NCBI GenBank assembly: GCA_015489095.1
Contig: WFMN01000120.1
Location: forward strand, 1-12,889
Direction of reading: 5' to 3'
Length of the DNA stretch: 12,889 nt
From: Mariprofundaceae bacterium
Lineage (GTDB): Bacteria; Pseudomonadota; Zetaproteobacteria; Mariprofundales; J009
Numbering within the stretch: the first letter of the stretch is position 1; each line of letters starts with the position of its first letter. The translations under genes were made by a program, and so were the position numbers. Below the pieces are notes generated by a model. It was not told the DNA's origin. It was given only the letters and a program-made list of their open reading frames with translations, and did not search any database. Below, piece by piece: positions 7,381-12,889 of the stretch.

Positions 7381-8462
7381 CGTCCGCTCCTCCCCTGATC
7401 AATCTGCCGAATAAAACGCACATCGTTGTCGAAAAAGAGGCGCAGATCGGGAATGCCGTATTTCAGCATCACCAGCCGCTCCACCCCCAGTCCGAAGGCA
7501 AAACCGCTGTAGATGGTGGAATCCACCCCCACCGATTTGAGTACATTGGGGTGGATCATGCCGCTGCCCAGCACCTCGATCCAACCGGTCTGCTTGCAGA
7601 CGCGACACCCCTTGCTGTCGCACAACACACAGCCGATATCGACCTCCGCCGATGGCTCGGTAAAGGGAAAATAGCTCGGTCGCAGCCGGATCGGCACCGC
7701 CTTGCCGAAGTAGGAGGAGAGGAAGAACCGCAGCACCCCCTTAAGCTGCGCCATCGACACCTCGCGATCGACCTTGAACACCTCCACCTGATGAAACATC
7801 GGCGAGTGGGTCACATCGTGATCGCAGCGAAAGACGCGACCGGGCGCCACCACCGCCAGCGGCGGCTCGTTGCCGTCGGCAAAAAAGCGCTGCATGGCGC
7901 GGATCTGCACCGGCGAGGTGTGGGTGCGCAGCAGATGCGGGGTATCGGAGGCTTCTTCCTGCAGGAAGAAGGTGTCGTGCATGGCGCGGGCGGGGTGCTC
8001 CGGCGGGATGTTGAGCGCGTCGAAGTTGTGCGCCTCATCCTCGATCTCCGGCCCCTCGGCGATGGTAAAGCCGATGTGGGTGAAGATCTCCGCCATCTCG
8101 GCGATGCCGGTTTCGATCGGGTGCATGGCGCCGATTGCGGTGGTGGTTCCCGGCAGGGTGACATCGACCCGCTCGGACTCGATCCGCGCGGCATCGGCGG
8201 CCTGCTGCAACACCGCCGCGCGATCATCAAACGCTTGGATAAGCACCGCCTTCACTTCGTTGACACGACCACCCACGCGCGGGCGATCCTCGGCGGAGAG
8301 CTTGCCCATCCCGCGCAAAATGGCGGTCAGCGCCCCCTTCTTGCCCAGCACCGACACCTTGCATTCGGTCAGGGCATCGAGCGTCTCCGCCGCGGCGATG
8401 GCCGCCAGCGTCTGCTGCCGCAACGCCTCCAACCGCCCCGTGATCGCTTCTGTTTCACCCAT
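7377..8462 (-). CDS. pheS: Phenylalanyl-tRNA synthetase alpha subunit
   Basis: This is the catalytic class II subunit of PheRS, 361 residues (family about 330-350). An N-terminal coiled-coil arm (about 1-95) binds tRNA-Phe. The catalytic core shows motif 2 (FRCDHDVTHSPMFHQVEVF, 211-229), the RPSYFPFTEPSAEVD loop (261-275) that shapes the Phe pocket, and motif 3 (GLGVERLVMLKYGIPDLR, 324-341). A CVLCDSKGCRVCKQTGW segment at 278-294 carries four cysteines, as in many bacterial PheS proteins. AGGGAG (8471-8476) lies eight bases before the ATG, with a small GCGAG/CTCGC hairpin (8477-8490) just upstream. The gene is separated from rplT by an intrinsic terminator and a palindromic repeat, so its expression depends on readthrough or on a local promoter not recognised here. 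It overlaps pheT by four bases. Confidence 0.97.
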   Translation of the reverse strand: MGETEAITGRLEALRQQTLAAIAAAETLDALTECKVSVLGKKGALTAILRGMGKLSAEDRPRVGGRVNEVKAVLIQAFDDRAAVLQQAADAARIESERVDVTLPGTTTAIGAMHPIETGIAEMAEIFTHIGFTIAEGPEIEDEAHNFDALNIPPEHPARAMHDTFFLQEEASDTPHLLRTHTSPVQIRAMQRFFADGNEPPLAVVAPGRVFRCDHDVTHSPMFHQVEVFKVDREVSMAQLKGVLRFFLSSYFGKAVPIRLRPSYFPFTEPSAEVDIGCVLCDSKGCRVCKQTGWIEVLGSGMIHPNVLKSVGVDSTIYSGFAFGLGVERLVMLKYGIPDLRLFFDNDVRFIRQIDQGRSGR

Positions 8463-8496
8463 ATTGCTATCTCCCTGCGAGAATACTCGCTTATAC

Positions 8497-8569
8497 CGTC
8501 ATACCGGCGCAGGCCGGTATCCATCAACACACAGCCCAGATAGATTCCGGCTCGGAGGCCGGAATGACG
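8497..8569. repeat. 73-bp palindromic repeat (CGTCAT ends) in rplT-pheS gap
   Basis: The ends CGTCATACCGGC (8497-8508) and GCCGGAATGACG (8558-8569) are inverted repeats with one mismatch. Inside are two hairpins: ATACCGGC/GCCGGTAT (8501-8520, loop GCAG) and ATTCCGGC/GCCGGAAT (8544-8565, loop TCGGAG). This resembles the CGTCATTCCGG-type intergenic repeats common in many proteobacteria (recognition from general knowledge). It lies inside the transcribed operon, between the rplT terminator and pheS. Confidence 0.8.
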
Positions 8570-8625
8570 ACCTCCTTTTCCCTCCGCGCCTCGGCGGTAA
8601 AAACCCAACCCCGCGCCGTTACAAC

Positions 8626-8656
8626 GAAAAATGGCAGAGTCACCGACCCTGCCATT
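8626..8656 (-). terminator. Intrinsic terminator or attenuator after rplT
   Basis: On the minus strand AATGGCAG (8656-8649) pairs perfectly with CTGCCATT (8637-8630), with an 11-base loop. It is followed by a run of T residues (reading from 8631 downward, TTTTT). It stands about 55 bp after the rplT stop and ahead of pheS. This is the position where E. coli has the pheM leader and the pheST attenuator. No Phe-rich leader peptide is visible here, so either partial termination or a separate pheS promoter is likely. Confidence 0.7.
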
Positions 8657-8668
8657 GTTCATCAGCCA

Positions 8669-8692
8669 AGCCCGAACAGCAAGCGTCGGGCT
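8669..8692 (-). other. Hairpin between rplT stop and terminator
   Basis: AGCCCGA (8692-8686 on the minus strand) pairs perfectly with TCGGGCT (8675-8669) around a 10-base loop. It begins about 17 bp after the rplT stop codon and lies just upstream of the intrinsic terminator. It could be an RNA-processing or transcript-stabilising structure, or part of a two-hairpin attenuator. No function is established. Confidence 0.5.
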
Positions 8693-8709
8693 ACATCACA
8701 ATCAAACTC

Positions 8710-9063
8710 CTAGATGTTTGCCTGCGCGGTCGCCGCCAGCTTGGCAAAGCCTTCGGCGTCGCGCACGGCGATATCGGCCAGTACCTTACGATCAAGCGCG
8801 ATGCCGGCGGCGGAAAGCCCGAACATAAAACGGGAGTAGCTCAGGCCGTGCAGACGGGCGGCGGCGTTGATGCGCGCGATCCACAGGCGACGAAACTCGC
8901 GTTTTTTCACCCGGCGATCGCGATAGGCGTATTGGCGCGCCTTATCTACCGCCTGGGTCGCGGTACGAAAACAGGTGCTGCGGCGCCCGCGATACCCCTT
9001 GGCCGCCTTGATAACTTTTTTGTGACGGGCGTGCGCCTGCACGCCGGAATTGACACGAGACAT
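8710..9063 (-). CDS. rplT: 50S ribosomal protein L20
   Basis: L20 binds 23S rRNA early in large-subunit assembly, and in E. coli it also represses the rpmI-rplT mRNA. The 117-residue protein (E. coli 118) has the basic, extended N-terminus (ARHKKVIKAAKGYRGRRS, about 12-29) and the conserved RRLWIARINAAARLHGLSYS block (about 58-77). An AGGAG lies seven bases before the ATG. rpmI ends 13 bp upstream, the usual tight pairing. Two hairpins, one an intrinsic terminator, follow the stop. Confidence 0.98.
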   Translation of the reverse strand: MSRVNSGVQAHARHKKVIKAAKGYRGRRSTCFRTATQAVDKARQYAYRDRRVKKREFRRLWIARINAAARLHGLSYSRFMFGLSAAGIALDRKVLADIAVRDAEGFAKLAATAQANI

Positions 9064-9076
9064 GGATAAACTCCTT

Positions 9077-9274
9077 TTATCGACCCGGAACCAGGCGGTT
9101 GAGCGCCTTCACATCGCTCTTCGCCACCAGCTCGGTTCCACGGATATTGCGTTTCCGCTTGGGGGATTTCTTGGTCAGAATGTGGTTGCCGAACGCGTTG
9201 TTACGCTTCCACTTTCCGCTACCGGTTTTGGAGAAGCGCTTGGCCGCTCCACTGTTTGATTTCATCTTGGGCAT
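9077..9274 (-). CDS. rpmI: 50S ribosomal protein L35
   Basis: This is a 65-residue, highly basic ribosomal protein of the family's standard length, beginning MPKMKSNSGAAKRFSKTGSG and containing KRKRNIRGTELVAKSDVKAL. It is a structural component of the 50S subunit. AGGAG lies about 11 bases before the ATG. The gene sits between infC and rplT in the classical order. Its 64-bp upstream gap from infC carries a shortened copy of the dispersed hairpin repeat (9304-9333), so the transcript folds strongly just before this gene. Confidence 0.98.
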   Translation of the reverse strand: MPKMKSNSGAAKRFSKTGSGKWKRNNAFGNHILTKKSPKRKRNIRGTELVAKSDVKALNRLVPGR

Positions 9275-9293
9275 TGTTTTTAACGCTCCTATC

Positions 9294-9333
9294 TTGATCC
9301 CATCGCAACAAGTCCGTCCGTGGACTTTTTGCG
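9294..9333 (-). repeat. Short relative of the dispersed repeat (terminal hairpin only), copy C
   Basis: TTGATCCCA (9294-9302) followed by a hairpin GCAACAAGTCC/GGACTTTTTGC (9305-9332, loop GTCCGT) matches 11927-11965 beside copy B at 37 of 39 bases. The hairpin equals H5 of the 146-bp repeat with one mismatch in its stem. H1 to H4 are missing. It fills the infC-rpmI gap and starts six bases after the infC stop, so the cotranscript should fold here. It has no downstream U run on the transcribed strand, so it is not a typical terminator. Confidence 0.75.
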
Positions 9334-9338
9334 CGTCA

Positions 9339-9851
9339 TTATCGCTTTAACGGCGCCAGAATCAGCAACATCTGACGCCCTTCCATATTCGGTTCTTTCT
9401 CCACCTTGGCCAGATCCTTCACCTCCTCGGCGACGCGCTTCAACATATCGGCGCCACGCGAGATGTAGGCCATTTCACGACCACGAAACCGCAAACTCAG
9501 CTTCACCTTGTTGCCGGACTCAAGGAACTTGCGGATATTTTTCAGCTTGGTCTCCAAATCATGCTGGTCGGTACTGGCGCGCAGCTTGATCTCCTTGATC
9601 TGGATCACCTGCTGCTTCTTCTTGGCCAAACTCGCTTTTTTACTGCGTTCGTACTTGTACTTACCGTAATCAAGCAGTTTGCACACCGGCGGCTTGGCGT
9701 TGGCGGACATCATCACCAGATCGAGTCCTTCCCGTTCCGCGGCGGCCAGCGCCTCCTCCCGGCTTACCACCCCCAACTGCTCTCCTTCCGCTCCGATCAA
9801 CCGCACCTGCGGCGCTTCGATCGCCAGATTCACCAACAATTCTTTACTGAT
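9339..9851 (-). CDS. infC: Translation initiation factor IF-3, ATC start
   Basis: IF3 binds the 30S subunit, keeps subunits apart and checks the start codon and initiator tRNA. With the chosen start the protein has 170 residues (family about 170-180). The N-domain covers about 8-75 (VRLIGAEGEQLGVVSREEAL, with DYGKYKYE at 61-68). A Lys-rich linker follows, then the C-domain at about 83-168 with IKLRASTDQHDLETK. The start is ATC at 9851, because AAGGGGG (9863-9857) lies five bases before it and no ATG, GTG or TTG lies between. The in-frame ATG codons at 9911 and 9908 would overlap thrS by about 50 bp and add an unlikely Cys-rich leader. The downstream TTG/GTG codons are 17 or more bases from the Shine-Dalgarno sequence. 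Rare AUU/AUC-type starts are a known basis of IF3 self-control. Confidence 0.93.
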   Translation of the reverse strand: MSKELLVNLAIEAPQVRLIGAEGEQLGVVSREEALAAAEREGLDLVMMSANAKPPVCKLLDYGKYKYERSKKASLAKKKQQVIQIKEIKLRASTDQHDLETKLKNIRKFLESGNKVKLSLRFRGREMAYISRGADMLKRVAEEVKDLAKVEKEPNMEGRQMLLILAPLKR

Positions 9852-9856
9852 GCAAG

Positions 9857-9863
9857 CCCCCTT
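9857..9863 (-). promoter_or_regulatory. Shine-Dalgarno sequence that fixes the infC ATC start
   Basis: AAGGGGG on the minus strand overlaps the thrS stop codon (TAA, 9864-9862) and is five bases before ATC at 9851-9849. It is the only good ribosome-binding site near the infC N-terminus. Its overlap with the thrS stop suggests translational coupling of infC to thrS. Confidence 0.75.
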
Positions 9864-11766
9864 ACAGGTAGTCGTTTCGCATCGATCGCATCCTGTCGAT
9901 CCATGCATCAACGCCCATCACGCCGAGATTTTCACCATCCCGACTGCGAATAGACACTGTCTTTTCCTCACTTTCGCGCGCGCCGGCCACCAAAATGAAC
10001 GGCACCCGCTCCAGCGTGAGGGCGCGCACCTTATAGCCGAGTTTCTCGTTGCGCAAGTCTGTTTCGATGCGAAAGCCCGCCTGCCGCATCCTGCCCGCAA
10101 TCTCCTCGGCGTATCCCTTCTGCTGATCGGTCAGGCTGCAGACCACCGCCTGCACCGGTGCCAGCCAGAACGGAAACTTGCCGGCGTGGTGCTCGATCAG
10201 GATGCCGATAAAGCGCTCCAGCGAACCTAGGATCGCGCGATGCAGCATCACCGGCGGCTTGCGGCTGTTATCTTCGTCCACATAGCTGGCGCCCAGCCTG
10301 CCCGGCATCGAAAAATCGACCTGAATGGTGCCGCACTGCCAGACCCTTCCTAGGCAGTCACGCAGGGAAAACTCGATCTTGGGGCCGTAAAACGCCCCCT
10401 CGCCGGGGTTCTCGCCGTAGTCGATCCCCTTCGATCGCAGCGCCTGATGCAGCGCTGCCTCCGCCTTGTCCCACTGGGCATCGCTGCCCACCCGCTTCTC
10501 CGGCCGATCGGAGAGGTAGATGATCACATCGTCAAAGCCGAAGCGACGATAGACCTCGTAAACAAGGTCGATGAAATCGCCCACCTCCTGCTGGATCTGC
10601 GACTCGGCGCAGAAGATATGGGCATCGTCCTGCACGAAATTGCGCAGCCGCATCAGGCCATGCAGCGTGCCGGAGGGCTCGTTGCGATGGCAGGAGCCGA
10701 ACTCCGCCAGCCGCAGCGGCAGGTCGCGGTAGGAGTGCAGCTCCTGATTGAAGACCTGAATATGGCACGGGCAGTTCATCGGCTTGATGGCGTAATCGCG
10801 GTTTTCGGTGCTGGTGGTGAACATGTCATCGCGGAACTTGTCCCAGTGCCCCGACTTCTCCCACAGCTTGCGATCGACCACCTGCGGCGTTTTGATCTCC
10901 TGATAGCCGTGATCGCGCATCACCTGGCGGATCTCGTTCTCCACCACCTGCCACACCGCCCAACCCTTGGGGTGCCAAAAGACCATGCCCGGCGCCTCGT
11001 CCTGCAGGTGAAACAGCTTCAACTGCCGCGCCAGCTTGCGGTGATCGCGCTTCTCCGCCTCCTCCAGCCGGTGGAGATAGGCCTTGAGCGCCTTTTTATC
11101 CGCCCAAGCGGTGCCGTAGATACGCTGCAACTGCTCGTTGGCGGCATCGCCCTCCCAGTAGGCGCCCGCCACCCGCATCAGCTTGAACGCCTTGATGCGC
11201 GACAGGTTGGGCAGGTGCGGCCCGCGGCAGAGATCCTGCCAGTCGCCTTGGCGGTAGATGCTGACCACCTCCCCCTCGGGGATCCGTTCGATCAGCTTCG
11301 CCTTGTAGTGCTCGCCCTGCCGCGTAAAGAAGGCGATCGCCTCATCACGATCCCACTCCTCGCGCACCAGATCGATGTCGCGCTTGATGATCTCCTTCAT
11401 CCGCTTCTCGATCGCCTGCAGATCGTCGGGGGTAAACGCGCGCTCGAAGGCGAAATCGTAAAAGAAACCATCCTCGATCACAGGGCCAATGGTCACCTGC
11501 GCGGAGGGAAACAGCTCTTTCACCGCCTGCGCCAACAGATGGGCGGTGGAGTGGCGGATCACCGCCAGCCCCTCCTCGGAGTCGCCCTTGATCAGTTCGA
11601 CGCGATCGCCCTCCCGCAGCTCGGTGGAGAGATCACGCAGCTTATCGTTGATCCGCGCCGCCACCACCGCGCGCGCCAGCCCCGCGCTGATCGCCAGCGC
11701 CAGATCGAGCGCCGTCGCGCCGCGATCCAGCTCGCGCACAGAATTGTCAGGAAGATAAATGTTCAT
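9862..11766 (-). CDS. thrS: Threonyl-tRNA synthetase
   Basis: ThrRS charges tRNA-Thr in the cytoplasm. The 634-residue protein (E. coli 642) contains all domains. TGS spans about 1-62. The N2 editing domain carries HSTAH (72-76). The class II core has the zinc ligands C332 (MNCPCH), H383 (VQDDAHIF) and H509 (MLHRAI), each two residues offset from the E. coli numbering. Motif 3 is LGSLERFIGILIEHHAGKFP, and the anticodon-binding domain spans about 538-634. The start is ATG at 11766, with GAGGAG (11771-11776) four bases upstream. A longer in-frame start at 11868 would run into the tRNA-Val gene and is rejected. The tRNA lies 62 bp upstream on the same strand with no terminator between, so cotranscription is likely. 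infC begins 10 bp after the stop. Confidence 0.97.
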   Translation of the reverse strand: MNIYLPDNSVRELDRGATALDLALAISAGLARAVVAARINDKLRDLSTELREGDRVELIKGDSEEGLAVIRHSTAHLLAQAVKELFPSAQVTIGPVIEDGFFYDFAFERAFTPDDLQAIEKRMKEIIKRDIDLVREEWDRDEAIAFFTRQGEHYKAKLIERIPEGEVVSIYRQGDWQDLCRGPHLPNLSRIKAFKLMRVAGAYWEGDAANEQLQRIYGTAWADKKALKAYLHRLEEAEKRDHRKLARQLKLFHLQDEAPGMVFWHPKGWAVWQVVENEIRQVMRDHGYQEIKTPQVVDRKLWEKSGHWDKFRDDMFTTSTENRDYAIKPMNCPCHIQVFNQELHSYRDLPLRLAEFGSCHRNEPSGTLHGLMRLRNFVQDDAHIFCAESQIQQEVGDFIDLVYEVYRRFGFDDVIIYLSDRPEKRVGSDAQWDKAEAALHQALRSKGIDYGENPGEGAFYGPKIEFSLRDCLGRVWQCGTIQVDFSMPGRLGASYVDEDNSRKPPVMLHRAILGSLERFIGILIEHHAGKFPFWLAPVQAVVCSLTDQQKGYAEEIAGRMRQAGFRIETDLRNEKLGYKVRALTLERVPFILVAGARESEEKTVSIRSRDGENLGVMGVDAWIDRMRSMRNDYL

Positions 11767-11828
11767 CGGGCTCCTCGTCTTTCGCCCTGCTATCGAAGCG
11801 ATTAGCGGCGATTTCACCATCACCAATC

Positions 11829-11903
11829 TGGTAGGCTCGGGCGGTTTCGAACCGCCGACCCCCACCATGTCAAGGTGGTGCTCTACCCCTGAGCTACGAG
11901 CCT
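11829..11903 (-). tRNA. tRNA-Val (GAC)
   Basis: A complete 75-nt cloverleaf is visible on the minus strand. The acceptor is AGGCTCG paired with CGAGCCT. The D arm is GCTC/GAGC. The anticodon arm is CCACC-TTGACAT-GGTGG with anticodon GAC. A five-base variable loop (GGGTC) and the T arm GGCGG-TTCGAAA-CCGCC follow. The discriminator is A and CCA is encoded. It reads GUC and GUU valine codons. The gene precedes thrS and begins about 34 bp after repeat copy B. Confidence 0.97.
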
Positions 11904-11914
11904 ATTGCTTTGTA

Positions 11915-11963
11915 AATTATTCTGTTTTGATCCCACCGCAAAAAGTCCGTCCGTGGACTTTTT
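11915..11963 (-). promoter_or_regulatory. Possible promoter of tRNA-Val-thrS, partly inside repeat copy B
   Basis: On the minus strand TTGCGG, whose first bases lie in the last hairpin of repeat copy B, is followed after 16 bases by TAATTT, about 10 bases before the tRNA 5' end. Both boxes match the consensus only partly. The A/T-rich stretch and the position support a promoter, but this is a weak call. Confidence 0.3.
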
Positions 11964-12082
11964 GCTTGACGGAAGGCGAAAATTGCGATTTTCACCTTCC
12001 TTACAAATCAACGACTTGCTGCGCAAGCCATTGATTTGCGCAGCCATCCGTGGCCGCGACGACGACTTCTTGCGAAGCCGTC
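11937..12082 (-). repeat. 146-bp multi-hairpin dispersed repeat, copy B (inverted)
   Basis: This is the reverse complement of the element at 4839-4984, with 10 substitutions and no insertion or deletion. It occupies about half of the 306-bp gap between tRNA-Val and the HIT gene. All five hairpins are kept. In H1 a T-A pair of copy A has become C-G, and an A-T pair has become G-T, so pairing is maintained. H5 lies at 11938-11965 (11-bp stem, loop GTCCGT). The flank TTGATCCCA (11927-11935) is shared with the short copy at 9294. The rest of the gap (12083-12209) holds no recognisable gene; only a short GGGGA/TCCCC hairpin is visible near 12183-12195. Confidence 0.85.
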
Positions 12083-12209
12083 TGTTTTCTAAGTTGGAAA
12101 CGGTGGCCGTCCGACCCGCGCCGGCACAGACCCGCGCGCCACAGAGGGGCGGCATGGTAGCGCGCGCAACGCAAATAGCAATGGGGAGGATCCCCGTTTC
12201 GCAATCCGC

Positions 12210-12527
12210 CTACCAGCCCCCTAGGATGTGGGCGTGCAGATGGAACACCTCCTGCCCGCCGCCCTCGCGCACATTGAACTGCACCCGATATCCGGCATCA
12301 AGCCGCAACACCGAGTCGGCAATATGGCGCACCCGATCCATCAGCAGACCCAACAACGCCGGGTCGTCGGCATCGCTCAAGGTGGCGACATGGTGCCGCG
12401 GAATCACCAGCACATGCACCGGCGCCTTGGGGTGGATATCCCGAAAGGCAAACACCGTCTCATCCTCATAGACCACCGAAGCGGGGATCTCCCCCCGGGC
12501 AATCTTACAAAAGAGACAATCCGCCAT
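12210..12527 (-). CDS. HIT-family (HINT-type) nucleotide-binding protein
   Basis: This is a 105-residue histidine triad protein of the HINT branch, whose members hydrolyse purine nucleoside phosphoramidates in the cytoplasm. The triad HLHAHIL (His96, His98, His100) is intact near the C-terminus. The N-terminal CLFCKI (Cys4, Cys7), with downstream histidines, fits the zinc-binding version. GEIPASVVYEDETVFAFRDI and APVHVLVIPRHH are typical. The start is ATG at 12527, with a strong GGAGGAGGAA (12533-12542) five bases upstream. The longer frame from 12566 lacks family similarity in its extension. A perfect TTGACA (12614-12609), 16 bases before TACGGT, may be its promoter. The gene is transcribed divergently from the gene at 12808. 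The biological substrate is unknown. Confidence 0.95.
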   Translation of the reverse strand: MADCLFCKIARGEIPASVVYEDETVFAFRDIHPKAPVHVLVIPRHHVATLSDADDPALLGLLMDRVRHIADSVLRLDAGYRVQFNVREGGGQEVFHLHAHILGGW

Positions 12528-12586
12528 CACACTTCCTCCTCCGTGGGGGCAACCCCGCGCCCGCACGATACTTCATTTCCCGCCCA

Positions 12587-12614
12587 ACCGTACCGCCCCT
12601 CCCCACCGTGTCAA
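12587..12614 (-). promoter_or_regulatory. Possible sigma-70 promoter of the HIT gene
   Basis: On the minus strand a perfect -35 box TTGACA (12614-12609) is followed after 16 bases by TACGGT (12592-12587), a poor -10 box. It stands about 60 bp before the HIT start codon. It is plausible from position only. Confidence 0.3.
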
Positions 12615-12770
12615 AATGACCCACCACGGCGCATCGCGCACACAAGGGGGTTGCATGTCCGATCGTGACCGCTATCGTTGGCGGCCGATCATCCAGTTCC
12701 CCCCCCCCGCCCCTATCCGGGCAATCGGCACTGCGATGGCAATACGCGTAACCTTATTGGAAAAGGTTTC

Positions 12771-12779
12771 TGTTATATT
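12771..12779 (+). promoter_or_regulatory. Possible extended -10 promoter of the gene at 12808
   Basis: TGTTATATT contains TG, one base, then TATATT, an extended -10 pattern, about 28 bp before the start codon. No convincing -35 box is seen 16-18 bases upstream. The surrounding 40 bases are A/T-rich compared with the rest of the gap. Confidence 0.3.
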
Positions 12780-12807
12780 TATCTCGACTGACAAAGGAGG
12801 AGTTTGC

Positions 12808-12889
12808 ATGACTCAATATTCAAGATTCAAGGAGTGGGCGATCCCCGCAGCCGGCGCCGCCGCCGTGCTGTCGCTCGGTTTACTCGCCG
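12808..12889 (+). CDS. Unknown membrane-anchored or exported protein, N-terminus only
   Basis: Only the first 27 residues are in the window. They begin MTQYSRFKEW with two basic residues, followed by a hydrophobic stretch rich in Ala, Leu and Gly from about residue 11 (AIPAAGAAAVLSLGLLA). This looks like a signal peptide or a membrane anchor. The start is supported by AAAGGAGGAG (12793-12802), five bases before the ATG. The same frame is open back to an ATG at 12655, which also has a fair ribosome-binding site, so a 51-residue longer form is possible but less likely. The family cannot be recognised from this fragment. Confidence 0.65.
   Translation, partial: MTQYSRFKEWAIPAAGAAAVLSLGLLA

Noticed and set aside
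8463..8709. Phe-rich leader peptide like E. coli pheM
   Set aside because: The minus-strand frames in this gap contain no run of Phe codons. The only sizeable frame there encodes a mixed, low-quality sequence.
7551..9069. Long plus-strand frames (330 and 399 residues) opposite pheS and rplT
   Set aside because: They are antisense to clear PheS and L20 genes, cross gene borders and repeats, and have no family resemblance or plausible ribosome-binding sites.
9852..9911. IF3 start at ATG 9911 or 9908
   Set aside because: It overlaps the thrS 3' end by about 50 bp, lacks a ribosome-binding site and adds Cys-rich residues absent from IF3 proteins.
10447..11805. 452-residue open frame on the plus strand opposite thrS
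   Set aside because: It is an antisense shadow of a high-GC gene. The opposite strand encodes a complete ThrRS with all motifs, and the plus frame has biased His/Arg/Leu composition and no recognisable domain.
11767..11868. N-terminal extension of ThrRS starting at 11868
   Set aside because: It would run into the tRNA-Val gene. The start at 11766 has a good Shine-Dalgarno sequence and gives the normal TGS-domain N-terminus.
12528..12566. Longer HIT protein start at 12566
   Set aside because: The 13 extra residues are unlike the family and include the translated ribosome-binding site. ATG at 12527 is well placed after GGAGGAGGAA.
1..12889. CRISPR array, phage, transposase or defence genes
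   Set aside because: No regularly spaced direct repeats and no frame resembling a transposase, integrase, nuclease or toxin were seen. The repeats present are palindromic intergenic elements.

Overview
This window is a chromosomal segment of a GC-rich, flagellated Gram-negative bacterium. The thrS-infC-rpmI-rplT-pheS-pheT operon behind a tRNA-Val, the hook genes, an ArsS-type radical SAM protein and short palindromic intergenic repeats all fit a proteobacterium. The genus cannot be fixed from the sequence. Magnetococcia, Zetaproteobacteria and Gammaproteobacteria are all conceivable (inference).

Layout. Bases 1-722 (+) hold the end of an ArsS-like radical SAM protein, overlapped by a MutT-like Nudix hydrolase that starts at TTG. 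A 71-bp palindromic repeat (739-809) lies in the convergent gap before the hook genes. Bases 843-4714 (-) are fliK followed by flgE. The hook protein is enlarged by two related modules, and flgD is not between the two genes. Bases 5020-11903 (-) form the translation operon, in transcription order: tRNA-Val(GAC), thrS, infC, rpmI, rplT, pheS, pheT. It includes an intrinsic terminator and a second type of palindromic repeat between rplT and pheS. infC appears to start at the rare codon ATC. Bases 12210-12527 (-) encode a HIT-family (HINT) protein. A divergent membrane-anchored or secreted protein starts at 12808 (+) and runs off the window.

The most unusual structure is a 146-bp, multi-hairpin repeat. 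It is present in inverted orientation at 4839-4984 and 11937-12082, bracketing the translation operon, with 10 differences and no indel. A shortened relative sits inside the operon, in the infC-rpmI gap. No transposase, CRISPR array, phage gene or defence gene is visible, and most of the window is ordinary housekeeping sequence.

How the genes work together: thrS and pheST charge tRNA-Thr and tRNA-Phe, infC supplies initiation factor IF3, and rpmI and rplT supply the large-subunit proteins L35 and L20. FliK and FlgE set the length of, and build, the flagellar hook. The radical SAM/Nudix pair is a separate unit.
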